A stretch of 64,000 nucleotides of DNA from Methylobacteriaceae bacterium (GTDB lineage Bacteria; Pseudomonadota; Alphaproteobacteria; Rhizobiales; Beijerinckiaceae), in NCBI GenBank assembly GCA_947444195.1, contig CANEZL010000024.1, positions 1 through 64,000 on the forward strand, given 5' to 3'. The position numbers and the translations under genes are program-made. Below the pieces are notes generated by a model. That model made no database searches, was not told the origin of the DNA, and saw only the letters and a list, made by a program, of their open reading frames with translations. Positions 49,649 through 58,625 of this stretch are shown here, piece after piece; the stretch's first letter is position 1; every line of letters begins with the position of its first letter.

Positions 49649-50581
49649 ATGCGCGTACTGGTGGTCGGGGCCGGGGCGACCGGCGGCTATTTCGGGGCGC
49701 GCCTTGCCGAGATCGGCCGCGACGTCACCTTCCTGGTGCGGCCGGCCCGCGCGGAGGCGCTCGCCGCGCAGGGGCTCATCGTGAAGAGCCCCCTCGGGGA
49801 CGCGCACATCGCGGCGCCTAAGACCGTGACCGCCGACCGGCTCGGGGCCGGGGAGGGCGCCTACGACCTCGTCGTCCTGTCGGCCAAGGCCTACGACCTC
49901 GACGCGGCGGTCGCCGACATGGCGCCCGCCGTGACCGAGGGGACCGCGGTGCTGCCGATCCTCAACGGCCTGCGCCATCTCGACGTGCTCGACGCGGCCT
50001 TCGGCCCGGCGCGGGTGCTCGGCGGCTCCTGCGCGATCATCTCGACGGTGGGGCCCGCGGGCGAGATCCGCCAGATGAGCGAGCTCGGTTCGATCACCTA
50101 CGGCGAGCGCGACGGCGGCCGCTCGGACCGGATCCAGGCGGTGGACGCGCTGATGCAGGGCGCGAAGTTCCAGGCCCGCCTCAGCGACAGGATCCTGCTG
50201 GAGATGTGGGAGAAGTGGGTGTTCCTGGCGACGCTTGCCGGCGCCACCACGCTGATGCGCGCGAGCATCGGCGACATCCTCGCCGCGCCGGGGGGCCAGG
50301 CGCTGATCACCGGCCTGCACGACGAGTGCCTCGCGGTGGCCGCCGCCAACGGCCAAGCCCCGCGCGAGACGGTGGCCGCGCAGGCGCGCGCGACCCTGAC
50401 CGCTTCGGGCTCGCCGATGACGGCCTCGATGCTGCGCGACATCCTCGGCGGTGGCCGCGTCGAGGCCGACCACGTCGTCGGCGACCTCATCGCCCGCGGG
50501 CAGGGCAGGGCCTGCCCGCTGCTCGGCTTGGCCTATACGGGCCTCAAGGCCTACGAGGCGCGCCGGGCGCGGGAGGCCTGA
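49649..50581 (+). CDS. 2-dehydropantoate 2-reductase family protein (second paralogue)
   Basis: A 310-residue PanE/ApbA-family NADPH reductase: MRVLVVGAGATGGYFGARLAEIGRDVTFLVRPARAEAL, LVVLSAKAYDLDAAV, LPILNGLRHLD, LEMWEKWVFLATLAGATTLMRASIGDI. Ribosome site GGGAGAG five bases before ATG 49649. It lacks the SFNPISALT-type motif of the paralogue at 14886, so the two probably have different substrates. Confidence 0.87.
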   Translation: MRVLVVGAGATGGYFGARLAEIGRDVTFLVRPARAEALAAQGLIVKSPLGDAHIAAPKTVTADRLGAGEGAYDLVVLSAKAYDLDAAVADMAPAVTEGTAVLPILNGLRHLDVLDAAFGPARVLGGSCAIISTVGPAGEIRQMSELGSITYGERDGGRSDRIQAVDALMQGAKFQARLSDRILLEMWEKWVFLATLAGATTLMRASIGDILAAPGGQALITGLHDECLAVAAANGQAPRETVAAQARATLTASGSPMTASMLRDILGGGRVEADHVVGDLIARGQGRACPLLGLAYTGLKAYEARRAREA

Positions 50582-50590
50582 GGCCGACGC

Positions 50591-50758
50591 TCAGTAGCGG
50601 GGCCCGCGGGGCGGGGCGCCGTACTCGAGCTGCGTCTTGGCGTCGACGCGCGGGGGCGGCGGGCTCAGATCCGGGCCGGGCGCGGCGGGCGCGTTCGCGC
50701 AGGCGGCGAGCCCCAGCGCGAACAGGCCGGCGAGGACGAGGCGGGGCAGGGGGACCAT
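50591..50758 (-). CDS. Small lipoprotein
   Basis: A 55-residue protein with a lipoprotein signal (MVPLPRLVLAGLFALGLAACAN) and a short Pro-rich mature part (PAAPGPDLSPPPPRVDAKTQLEYGAPPRGPRY). GGAG six bases before ATG 50758 decides the start; ATG 50770 would place this GGAG inside the gene. Family not recognised. Confidence 0.6.
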   Translation of the reverse strand: MVPLPRLVLAGLFALGLAACANAPAAPGPDLSPPPPRVDAKTQLEYGAPPRGPRY

Positions 50759-50991
50759 CTTCGGCTCCATCCGTGTTAGAGCGCTCGCGAGCCGGGGCGG
50801 AGGCCGGTCCGGCGCGCGGGCGCGGCAACGCAAGGGCTCGGCGCCGCGGTTCGACCCGACGGGTCGGCCACGGCTCCGGCAGCGCACGTTCTCGGCCCCG
50901 ATACGGCCGGAAGCTCGGCCGTATCGTGTCCCCGCCATGCGCGAAGCGTGACCGTTTCGCGACAGGGTGAATCGTCGATGAGGAGAGAATC

Positions 50992-52290
50992 CTGACCCCC
51001 GCCGCCCGCTGCTCCGCCGCGATCGAGGTGCTGGCCGATATCGCGGCCCGCCGACGCCCGGCCGCCGACGCCCTGAAGGATTGGGGCCTCGCCCACCGCT
51101 TCGCCGGCTCCGGCGACCGGGCGGGCATCGCCAGCCTCGTCTACGACGCCCTGCGGCGGCGGGCCTCGGCCGCCTGGATCATGGGCGACGAGGGCCCGCG
51201 CGCCGTGCTGATCGGCTCGCTGCGGCTGCAGCAGGGGCTCGCCGCCCCCTCCGTCGCGGCCCTGTTCACGGGGGAGCGCTTCGCGCCCGGGCCGCTCTCC
51301 GCCGACGAGCGCGCCCGCCTGGAGACGGCTAATCTCGCCGAGGCCCCGCCCGCGGTGGCGGGCGACGTGCCGGACTGGATCCTGCCCGATCTCGAAGCCC
51401 TGTTCGGGGCCGACCTCCTGCCGGAACTGAAGGCCCTCGCCCGGCGCGCGCCCCTCGACATCCGGGTCAACGCGCTGAAGCGGGACCGCGCGACCGCCCT
51501 GCCGGACCTCGCCCATCTGAACCCGGAGCCGACCCCCTACGCCCCGCAGGGGTTGCGCATCCCGATCGGCGCGGACGGGCGCGGGCCGGCGCTCCACGTG
51601 GAGCCGGAATTCCTCGACGGCTGGTACGAGATCCAGGACGAGGGCTCGCAGATCGCGGCCCTCCTCGCGGAGGCCCGGGCGGGCGAGACCGTCGTCGATC
51701 TCTGCGCGGGCGGCGGCGGCAAGACCCTGGCGCTCGCGGGCGAGACCGGCAACGCGGCCCGGATCATCGCCAGCGACGAGGATCCCCGCCGCCTCGCGCC
51801 GATCCACGAGCGCCTGCGCCGCGCGGGCGCCGCGGCCGAGGTGCGCACGCCCCGCGGCGGCCGGGCGCGGACCGACGTGCTGGCCGACCTCGACGGCAGC
51901 GTCGACTGCGTGCTCGTGGACGCCCCCTGCACCGGGGCCGGCACCTGGCGCCGCAACCCCGACGCTAAGTGGCGCCTGCGCCCCGGCAGCCTGGAGAACC
52001 GGATCGCCGAGCAGGCGAGCGTCCTCGACCGGGCCGCGCGCCTGGTGCGGCCGGGCGGCCGGATCGTCTACGTCACCTGCTCGCTGCTGCCGCGGGAGAA
52101 CGACGGGGCGCTCGACGCCTTCCTCCGGCGGACCTCCGGCTTCGCGGTGAGCCCGGCGCGGGCGCTCGCGGAGCGGGCGCTGCCGCCCCTGGCGGAGGCC
52201 GTGCGCCTCACCCGCCACGGCCTGCAGATGAGCCCCGCGCGCACCGGCACGGACGGGTTCTACGTGGCGGGGCTGGTGCGGCAGGGTTGA
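50992..52290 (+). CDS. RsmB-like rRNA (cytosine-C5) methyltransferase
   Basis: A 432-residue enzyme of the NOL1/NOP2/Sun (RsmB/RsmF) group, with an N-terminal NusB-like helical domain (AAIEVLADIAARRRPAADALKDWGLAHRFAGSGDRAGIASLVYDALRRR), SAM-binding VVDLCAGGGGKTLALA, and the two catalytic cysteines in VDAPCTGAGTWRRNPD and YVTCSLLPREND. Homologues as I recall them begin MTPAAR, which here would need CTG 50992 as start, with AGGAGAG just upstream. The first standard start is GTG 51028, which would cut 12 conserved residues. Confidence 0.88.
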   Translation: MTPAARCSAAIEVLADIAARRRPAADALKDWGLAHRFAGSGDRAGIASLVYDALRRRASAAWIMGDEGPRAVLIGSLRLQQGLAAPSVAALFTGERFAPGPLSADERARLETANLAEAPPAVAGDVPDWILPDLEALFGADLLPELKALARRAPLDIRVNALKRDRATALPDLAHLNPEPTPYAPQGLRIPIGADGRGPALHVEPEFLDGWYEIQDEGSQIAALLAEARAGETVVDLCAGGGGKTLALAGETGNAARIIASDEDPRRLAPIHERLRRAGAAAEVRTPRGGRARTDVLADLDGSVDCVLVDAPCTGAGTWRRNPDAKWRLRPGSLENRIAEQASVLDRAARLVRPGGRIVYVTCSLLPRENDGALDAFLRRTSGFAVSPARALAERALPPLAEAVRLTRHGLQMSPARTGTDGFYVAGLVRQG

Positions 52291-52318
52291 GCGGGCAACT
52301 TAGGGTCGGGAGCGCGGC

Positions 52319-52561
52319 ATGGATGCGATCGGTCTGGCGGATGCCAAGGTCCGCCTGAGCGCGCTGGTCGATCGGGTCGAGGCGGGCGATCCGTTCGACA
52401 TCACCCGGCGCGGCAAGCCGGTCGCGCGGCTCACCGCAATCGTCGGGCCGCGCAAGGCGATCGATGCCGCTCTGCTTCGGTCGCTGACGGCGGCCATGCC
52501 GGTCCAGTCCCAGAGCGCCGCCGATCTGGTGCGGTCAATGCGGGACGGCGACCGCGACTGA
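52319..52561 (+). CDS. Type II antitoxin, Phd/YefM family
   Basis: An 80-residue prevent-host-death type antitoxin: MDAIGLADAKVRLSALVDRVEAGDPFDITRRGKPVARLTAIVG matches the Phd/YefM N-terminal DNA-binding domain. The C-terminal toxin-binding tail is present (SAADLVRSMRDGDRD). No intact toxin gene follows; see the possible relic at 52592. It starts 28 bp after the methyltransferase stop. Confidence 0.8.
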   Translation: MDAIGLADAKVRLSALVDRVEAGDPFDITRRGKPVARLTAIVGPRKAIDAALLRSLTAAMPVQSQSAADLVRSMRDGDRD

Positions 52562-52591
52562 TCTGAGAGCCGCCGACCGCCTTTCGGGTGG

Positions 52592-52715
52592 ATGCTCGGT
52601 CTCGACACCGCGCCGGTCGTCGCGACCTGACGTTTTGCCGGGCAGATGACGGTGTTGGTCGCCTCTGCGGCAAGGCCGAGTTCGATCGCCTTCCCGGGGG
52701 AGCGGCGATCGGGCG
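52592..52715 (+). pseudogene. Possible remnant of a PIN toxin gene after the orphan antitoxin
   Basis: 31 bp after the Phd/YefM gene, ATG 52592 opens MLGLDTAPVVAT followed by a stop, resembling the start of PIN toxins (MLGLDTNVLVR). Further on, another frame reads AEFDRLPGG, resembling the end of such toxins (FDxxAARLPG). The roughly 100 codons between are missing. The similarity is short and could be chance. Confidence 0.25.
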
Positions 52716-52755
52716 GCGGCGAGCCGCTACCGGGACGCGCCGCCGTCCGCCTCCC

Positions 52756-54312
52756 TCACTCCCACTCGATCGTGCCGGGGGGCTTCGAGGTGATGTCGTA
52801 GGTCACCCGGTTGATGCCCTTGACCTCGTTGATGATGCGCGTCGCCACGCGGCCGAGGAAGGCCATGTCGAAGGGGTAGAAATCGGCGGTCATGCCGTCG
52901 ACGGAGGTGACGGCGCGCAGGGCGCAGACATGGTCGTAGGTGCGCCCGTCGCCCATCACGCCCACCGTCTTCACGGGCAGGATGACGGCGAAGGCCTGCC
53001 AGATCGTGTCGTAGAGGCCCGCGTGGCGGATCTCCTCGAGGTAGATCGCGTCGGCCTTGCGCAGGGCCTCCAGCTTCTCGACGGTGATCGTGCCGGGGCA
53101 GCGGATGGCGAGCCCGGGGCCGGGGAAGGGATGGCGGCCAACGAAGCCCTCGGGCAGGCCGAGTTCGCGCCCGAGCAGGCGCACCTCATCCTTGAACAGT
53201 TCGCGGAGCGGCTCCACGAGCTTCATGTTCATGCGCTCGGGCAGGCCGCCGACATTGTGGTGACTCTTGATGGTCACCGAGGGACCGCCCGTGAAGGACA
53301 CGCTCTCGATCACGTCCGGATAGAGCGTGCCCTGCGCCAAGAAGGCCGCGCCGCCGATCTTCCTCGATTCGGCCTCGAACACGTCGATGAACAGGCGCCC
53401 GATCGTCTTGCGCTTGACCTCGGGGTCGCTCACCCCTTCGAGCGCCGAGAGGAACATCTCCTGCGCTTCCACGTGGACGAGGGGGATGTTGTAGTGGTCG
53501 CGGAACAGCCGCACGACCTCCTCGGCCTCGCCCAGGCGGAGCAGGCCGTGATCCACGAAGACGCAGGTGAGCTGGCTGCCGATCGCCTCGTGGATCAGCA
53601 CCGCGGCCACCGCCGAATCGACGCCGCCCGACAGGCCGCAGATCACCCGCTCCGCGCCCACCTGCTCGCGGATCTTGGCGATCGCCTCCTCGCGGTAGGC
53701 GCCCATGGTCCAGTCGCCGGAACAGCCGGCGATGTCGCGCACGAAGTTGCGGATGAGGAGCGCGCCGTGGGGGGTGTGCGCCACCTCCGGGTGGAACTGC
53801 ACCGCGTAGAAGTTCCGCGCCTCGTCGGCCACCGCCGCGAAGGGGGCGTTCTTCGAGATCGCCACCGTGGTGAAGCCGTCGGGCAGCTTGGTGACGCGGT
53901 CGCCGTGGCTCATCCAGACGGGATAGTGCTCGCCCACGTGCCAGACGCCCTTGAACAGGGGGCAATCGGCCAGGATCTCGATCTCGGCCCGGCCGAACTC
54001 GGCGTGGTGGCCGCCCTCGACCTCGCCGCCGAGCTGGGCCGCCATCGCCTGCTGGCCGTAGCAGATGCCGAAGATCGGCACGCCCGCTTCGAACATCCCC
54101 TGGGGCGCCCGGGGCGAGGCGGCGCTCGTCACCGATTCGGGGCCGCCCGAGAGGATCACGCCCTTCGGCCGCGTCTCCGCGAAGGCGGCCTCCGCCTTCG
54201 TGAAGGGCACGATCTCGCAGTAGACGCCCTCCTCGCGCACGCGCCGGGCGATGAGCTGGGTCACCTGGCTGCCGAAATCGACGATGAGGATCTTGTCGTG
54301 GTCGGTGGTCAT
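52756..54312 (-). CDS. guaA: GMP synthase (glutamine-hydrolysing)
   Basis: A 518-residue bifunctional enzyme converting XMP to GMP. N-terminal class I glutamine amidotransferase with nucleophile Cys in [15 protein letters not shown] and catalytic His in [14 protein letters not shown]-pyrophosphatase P-loop is [19 protein letters not shown]. The C-terminus ends KPPGTIEWE, the family hallmark. Full length. Confidence 0.98.
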   Translation of the reverse strand: MTTDHDKILIVDFGSQVTQLIARRVREEGVYCEIVPFTKAEAAFAETRPKGVILSGGPESVTSAASPRAPQGMFEAGVPIFGICYGQQAMAAQLGGEVEGGHHAEFGRAEIEILADCPLFKGVWHVGEHYPVWMSHGDRVTKLPDGFTTVAISKNAPFAAVADEARNFYAVQFHPEVAHTPHGALLIRNFVRDIAGCSGDWTMGAYREEAIAKIREQVGAERVICGLSGGVDSAVAAVLIHEAIGSQLTCVFVDHGLLRLGEAEEVVRLFRDHYNIPLVHVEAQEMFLSALEGVSDPEVKRKTIGRLFIDVFEAESRKIGGAAFLAQGTLYPDVIESVSFTGGPSVTIKSHHNVGGLPERMNMKLVEPLRELFKDEVRLLGRELGLPEGFVGRHPFPGPGLAIRCPGTITVEKLEALRKADAIYLEEIRHAGLYDTIWQAFAVILPVKTVGVMGDGRTYDHVCALRAVTSVDGMTADFYPFDMAFLGRVATRIINEVKGINRVTYDITSKPPGTIEWE

Positions 54313-54452
54313 GGCCCGGAGTTAGACGAGCGCCCCGGCGCGCGCAACGCGCGAGGCGCCGGGACGGCCCCGCGCGGGGCGGCAGTTAACACCGTGTTCA
54401 TCGCAGCCGGTCCAGACCGCGCGGCCCAACCCACGAACCAGGAGCTTCCGCC

Positions 54453-54683
54453 ATGAAAGCGACCGTCGTCGGACTCGCCGCCCTCACCCTCGCCGCCCTC
54501 GCGGCGACCCCGGCCAACGCCGTGCCCTTCGCGGGGTCCGGCCTCGCCCCGGCCAGCGGCATCGAACAGGCCCGCGTGGTCAAGCGCACCGTGATCCGCG
54601 GCCCGCGCTGCCGCACGGTGGTGACGAAGCGCCGGGGTCCCATGGGCCGCGTGACCGTGGTCCGCCGCCGCAGCTGCTTCTGA
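54453..54683 (+). CDS. Small secreted basic protein
   Basis: A 76-residue protein with signal peptide (MKATVVGLAALTLAALAATPANA) and a short Arg-rich mature region with two cysteines (RGPRCRTVVTKRR, VTVVRRRSCF) that could form a disulphide. Resembles many short periplasmic proteins of methylobacteria but no named family is recognised. Divergent from guaA; a hairpin follows 15 bp after the stop. Confidence 0.65.
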   Translation: MKATVVGLAALTLAALAATPANAVPFAGSGLAPASGIEQARVVKRTVIRGPRCRTVVTKRRGPMGRVTVVRRRSCF

Positions 54684-54697
54684 TCCGGCATGGAAAA

Positions 54698-54729
54698 GCC
54701 GCGCCCATCCCGACCGGGTTGGGCGCGGC
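54698..54729. terminator. Bidirectional terminator
   Basis: Perfect 10-bp stem GCCGCGCCCA / TGGGCGCGGC with an inner cccgaccggg loop that can pair further. On the minus strand it is followed by TTTT, serving the TPR lipoprotein gene; on the plus strand it ends the small secreted protein gene. Confidence 0.75.
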
Positions 54730-54769
54730 GCGCGCGAGTGCGGACAGGGCCGGGCGGGACCCGGCCGGC

Positions 54770-55642
54770 TCAGTTGAAGAGCGAGCCCACGCCGCCCTGG
54801 ACGCGGCCGAGGCCCTGCTTGGCCACCGGGTTGTTCGGGTCGATGCCGGCGGCGCGCTGGTAGTTCTCCAGGGCTTCCTTGCGGCGGTTCGACTTCTCGT
54901 AGGCGAGGCCGCGATAGGCCCAGGACGTCGCGTCCTTGTTGTTCACGTTGAGGGCGGCGTTGTAGTCCTCGATCGCCTTGTCGTACTGGTTGGTGGCGAT
55001 CAGGCTCTGGCCGCGGGCGGCGTAGGGCGCCGAGACGAAGGGGTTGCGGTCGATCGCGGCGTCGAAATCGGCGATCGCGGGCACGTTCTGGCCCTGCTTC
55101 TGCCGGACGAGGCCGCGGGCGTGGTAGGCCTCGGCCGATTCCGGCATCAGGCGGATCGCCACGTTGAGGTCCGAGAGGGCGCCGTCGAGGTCCCCTTGCG
55201 CGCGCAGCACGTTGGCCCGGCCGATATAGGCGGGGCCGTAGTTCGGATCGGCGCTGATCGCCTTGCTGAAATCCTGGAGCGCGGCCTCGTTGCGGCCGAT
55301 CTGGCGGTTGGCCAGCGCGCGGTTGTTGTAGGCGGAGCCGGAATTCGGATCGAGCTGGACCGCCTTCGTGAAGTCGGTGATCGCCTCGTTGAACTGGCCG
55401 GCCCGCGCATAGGCCGCGCCGCGGGTGTTGTAGGCCGCCGCGTCGTTCGGATTGCGCTGCACCACCTCGCTCAGCGAGGCGATGTTCGTGGTGGTGGCGC
55501 CCGTGGTGTCCGTCTCCAGCACCGCGAACTGGCGCGGGCTCGCCACGCTGCCCATGGTCTCGCAGCCGGCGAGCGCGACGGTTGCCACGAGGGCCGACCC
55601 GATCAGCGCCACACGCGGCGCCCGCACGCTCATTGACCTCAT
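54770..55642 (-). CDS. TPR-repeat lipoprotein
   Basis: A 290-residue lipoprotein (lipobox VALAGCE) with at least six tetratricopeptide repeats from about residue 60 to 280 (AAAYNTRGAAYARAGQFNEAITDFTKAVQLDPN and similar). It resembles NlpI-type scaffolds that organise peptidoglycan enzymes at the outer membrane, but an exact orthologue cannot be assigned. Start 55642 follows GGAGGGGAGCGGGTG. It is not the usual tol-linked CpoB, which has fewer repeats and a coiled coil. Confidence 0.85.
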   Translation of the reverse strand: MRSMSVRAPRVALIGSALVATVALAGCETMGSVASPRQFAVLETDTTGATTTNIASLSEVVQRNPNDAAAYNTRGAAYARAGQFNEAITDFTKAVQLDPNSGSAYNNRALANRQIGRNEAALQDFSKAISADPNYGPAYIGRANVLRAQGDLDGALSDLNVAIRLMPESAEAYHARGLVRQKQGQNVPAIADFDAAIDRNPFVSAPYAARGQSLIATNQYDKAIEDYNAALNVNNKDATSWAYRGLAYEKSNRRKEALENYQRAAGIDPNNPVAKQGLGRVQGGVGSLFN

Positions 55643-55948
55643 CACCCGCTCCCCTCCGGGCCCGCCCTGGCGTCCGCCCGATCCCCGATCGTCCAATCCG
55701 GCATGCCGGCGCACCGGCCCCATCCCGGCCGCTGTCCCCGACGGCCCTCCGGACGGATGCGGGGGACAATCACGCGGTGCGGTGAACACGCGCTTAAGAA
55801 CAGCGACGATCCCCTGGAAGCCAGCGGATGTGGCGAAGGTATGACCCGGGGCGCGCGAGCCGCGCGCTTCGGCCCGCGCGGGGTCCCGCGGCGGGGCGGG
55901 TGTGTTCCGAAGGCCGCAGGTCCGGGCCGGACGGGGCTCTCCGGCCGC

Positions 55949-57046
55949 TCAGCGGATCAGGCGGGTCACGTGCCCCATCTTCCGGCCCGGGCGGGCCTCG
56001 CCCTTGCCGTAGAGGTGGAGATGGGCACCGGGCTCGGCGAGGAGACCGGCCCAGTCCGCCGCCTCGTCGCCGATCAGGTTGCGCATCTCGACGGCGAGGC
56101 CGCCGACCCGCGACGGGTCGCCCAGCGGCCAGCCGGAGACCGCCCGGACGTGCTGGGCGAATTGCGAGGTCATGGCGCCCTCGCTGGTCCAGTGCCCGGA
56201 ATTGTGCACCCGCGGCGCGATCTCGTTGACGATCAGGCGCTCGCCGGCGGCGTTGCGCACCAGGAACATCTCCACGGCGAGCACGCCCACGTAGCCGAGG
56301 GCCTCGGCGATGCGCCGAGCGATGTCGAGGGCGGCCGCACCCGTCTCGGCGGCCAGCCCCGGCACGGGCACGCGGGTGAGGGCGAGGATGTGGTCGCGGT
56401 GCTCGTTCTCGCAGAGGTCGAAGGCGGCGAACGACCCGTCCGCCGCGCGGGCGGCCACCACCGAGACCTCGCGCTCGAAGGGCACGAAGCCCTCCAGGAT
56501 CAGCGGCGCACCGCCGAACTCGGCGAAGATCGCGTTGCGGTCCCCCTGCGCCGGCTCGCGGATGATGCGCTGGCCCTTGCCGTCGTAGCCGAAGCGCCGG
56601 GTCTTCAGCACCGCCGGCAGGCCGAGCGCGTCGAGGGCGCGGGCGAGGTCGTCCGGCGTGTCGACCTGCCGGAACGGCGCGGTGGGGATGCCGAGCCCGT
56701 TGATGAAGCCCTTCTCCGAGAGCCGGTCCTGGGTGATCGAGAGGGCCTCGGCGTTCGGGTGCAGGGGCGCGTGCCGAGCCAGCAGGTCGGCCGTCTCCCG
56801 CGGGATGTTCTCGAACTCGTAGGTGACGACGTCGACGCTCGCGGCGAAGCGCGCCAGCGCCTCCGCGTCGTCGTAGGCGCCGCAGGTGGCGAGGGCGGAG
56901 ACGTCGAAGGCCGGGCTGTCGGCGTCGGGGGCGTAGACGTGGACCTTGAGGCCGTAATCGGCCGCCGCCAGGGCGATCATGCGGCCGAGCTGGCCGCCGC
57001 CGACGATGCCCAGCGTGGCGCCGGGGGCGAGGGCGCCCGCGCTCAC
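55949..57046 (-). CDS. purK: 5-(carboxyamino)imidazole ribonucleotide synthase
   Basis: A 365-residue ATP-grasp enzyme of purine synthesis that carboxylates AIR with ATP and bicarbonate to N5-CAIR. N-terminal [23 protein letters not shown]-grasp core [48 protein letters not shown]. It starts at GTG 57046, overlapping the purE stop by 4 bases (gtga), so the two are coupled. Confidence 0.97.
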   Translation of the reverse strand: MSAGALAPGATLGIVGGGQLGRMIALAAADYGLKVHVYAPDADSPAFDVSALATCGAYDDAEALARFAASVDVVTYEFENIPRETADLLARHAPLHPNAEALSITQDRLSEKGFINGLGIPTAPFRQVDTPDDLARALDALGLPAVLKTRRFGYDGKGQRIIREPAQGDRNAIFAEFGGAPLILEGFVPFEREVSVVAARAADGSFAAFDLCENEHRDHILALTRVPVPGLAAETGAAALDIARRIAEALGYVGVLAVEMFLVRNAAGERLIVNEIAPRVHNSGHWTSEGAMTSQFAQHVRAVSGWPLGDPSRVGGLAVEMRNLIGDEAADWAGLLAEPGAHLHLYGKGEARPGRKMGHVTRLIR

Positions 57047-57543
57047 GCCGGGTCCACCGGCTTCTCGGCCACCGCCGCGGTCTGGCTCGCCCGCCACGCG
57101 TCGAGGCGCGCCGCCAGGGCCGGGTCGCCGAGGGCGAGGACGGCGGCGGCGAGCAGCGCCGCGTTGACCGCGCCCGCCCGCCCGATGGCGAGCGTCCCCA
57201 CGGGGATGCCCGCCGGCATCTGCACGATGGAGAGCAGGCTGTCCTGGCCGGACAGGGCCTTGGACTCCACCGGCACGCCGAAGACGGGCAGGCTCGTCAT
57301 CGCCGCCGCCATGCCGGGCAGGTGCGCGGCGCCGCCCGCGCCCGCGATCACCACCCGGAAGCCCGCGTCCCGCGCTCCCTTGGCGAAGGCGACGAGCCGG
57401 TCCGGCGTGCGGTGGGCCGAGACGATGCGCGCGTCGTAGGGCACGCCGAGGGCGTCGAGGGTCTCGGCGGCATGGCGCATGGTCGCCCAGTCGGACTGGG
57501 AACCCATGATGATCGCGACCGGAGGGGCAGCCGGTGTGCTCAC
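57043..57543 (-). CDS. purE: 5-(carboxyamino)imidazole ribonucleotide mutase
   Basis: A 166-residue class I PurE that converts N5-CAIR to CAIR, next step after PurK. Motifs: [81 protein letters not shown] 57543 has GAGA eight bases upstream; a TTG two codons earlier is less likely. Operon purE-purK. Confidence 0.97.
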   Translation of the reverse strand: MSTPAAPPVAIIMGSQSDWATMRHAAETLDALGVPYDARIVSAHRTPDRLVAFAKGARDAGFRVVIAGAGGAAHLPGMAAAMTSLPVFGVPVESKALSGQDSLLSIVQMPAGIPVGTLAIGRAGAVNAALLAAAVLALGDPALAARLDAWRASQTAAVAEKPVDPA

Positions 57544-57677
57544 GCGCAAGTTCTCGCGGTAGCGCGCGTCGCGCGCGGGCCTGGGGACGGAGGGGCGGAC
57601 CGGCAGGGTCGGGGCCGAACCTCCGCGTTACAGGGGCGGGCCATGCCCCGCAAGGCGGGGCGCCCCCCGATCCACCG

Positions 57678-57893
57678 TCAGGCGATGATGTCGGGGGTGA
57701 GCTGGTCCTCGACATAGGCGATGCGGTCGCGCAGGGTCAGCTTGCGCTTCTTCAGCCGCTGGATCTGGAGCTGGTCGCCCGCCACGTTGCGCTCCAGCGC
57801 CTCGATGGCGCTGTCGAGATCGCGATGCTCCTCCTTGAGCCGGTTCAGCTCCGAGAGGAAATCCTGCTCGTCGTCCACAGACTCGACCGTCAT
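57678..57893 (-). CDS. DUF465 (YdcH-like) small protein
   Basis: A 71-residue helical protein (MTVESVDDEQDFLSELNRLKEEHRDLDSAIEALERNVAGDQLQIQRLKKRKLTLRDRI) of the DUF465 family, predicted to form a coiled-coil hairpin. Function unknown. ATG 57893 is the family start; upstream in-frame sequence is not family-like. A related gene is encoded divergently 177 bp away. Confidence 0.85.
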   Translation of the reverse strand: MTVESVDDEQDFLSELNRLKEEHRDLDSAIEALERNVAGDQLQIQRLKKRKLTLRDRIAYVEDQLTPDIIA

Positions 57894-58069
57894 CGCCGCC
57901 CGCTGAAAACTCAACTCGAACCCGCCACGGCCCAGCATGCGACAGGCATGCAGCCAGGGCAACACGAACCCGCAACCATCCCCTGCGGAGGCCGCCGGAT
58001 AGCCTTCGACAGCCGGCTCATCCTGTGTCAGTCTCGATGCGTCAGAACGATGACAGGAGATTCGACCTC

Positions 58070-58252
58070 ATGTCGCTGCAGACGCATCTGAGCCAACTCA
58101 CCCGGAAGCACGAAGCCCTCGAGCGTGAGATTCAGGAGGCGGTTCATAGCCCCTCGGCGGACGACCTTCACATCGCCGAGCTGAAGCGACGGAAACTCCA
58201 CCTCAAGGACGAGATCAACCGCCTCCAGGAGGCGGCCGCCACGCTGCACTGA
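58070..58252 (+). CDS. DUF465 (YdcH-like) small protein, second copy
   Basis: A 60-residue coiled-coil protein (MSLQTHLSQLTRKHEALEREIQEAVHSPSADDLHIAELKRRKLHLKDEINRL). Ribosome site AGGAGA nine bases before ATG 58070. It shares the pattern L..L...H..L...I and LKRRKL.LKD.I with the divergent copy at 57678, so the pair looks like an old duplication. Confidence 0.85.
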   Translation: MSLQTHLSQLTRKHEALEREIQEAVHSPSADDLHIAELKRRKLHLKDEINRLQEAAATLH

Positions 58253-58387
58253 TCCGTCCCCAGACAATTCCACCCCGTCCGCGCCTCCGGCCCGTCGAAT
58301 CGGCCGCCGGCCCGCGGAGGATGCCCGCGAATGGGCGCCGAACCCGGCCGGGCTCGGCCCCCGCGCCTCGCTGCGCGCAACCCTTGA

Positions 58388-58415
58388 CGACGCCGCGCCC
58401 CCCGGCGCGGCGTCG
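58388..58415 (+). terminator. Strong hairpin downstream of the second DUF465 gene
   Basis: Perfect 12-bp stem CGACGCCGCGCC / GGCGCGGCGTCG with a cccc loop, 136 bp after the stop, followed by ttcgcgtctc. The rest of the 373-bp gap (58253-58625) has no gene, only the family A repeat at its end. Confidence 0.5.
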
Positions 58416-58516
58416 TTCGCGTCTCGGGGCCCCGCACCGCCCGCGCCCCGCCGGATCCCGGCGGGATCGACCGCCACGCGACCGGGACCGGCAACGCGCT
58501 GTATCTCTTTGTGCTC

Positions 58517-58566
58517 GCACGATGATTCCGAAAAACCGGATTCCACTTTTCCGCATCGTGCTCTAG
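58517..58566 (+). repeat. Family A single-module hairpin repeat
   Basis: Starts gcacgatgattccg, then aaaccggattccacttttcc, then gcatcgtgctctag. Arms GCACGATG (58517-58524) and CATCGTGC (58554-58561) are perfectly complementary. It lies 60 bp before prpE, so it would be in or near the promoter or leader. Confidence 0.75.
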
Positions 58567-58625
58567 GCTCGCGCCCGCCGCCGCGAGAGCGGCCCGCGAA
58601 GCCGCCCCGAGGAAGCCCGCCGCCC

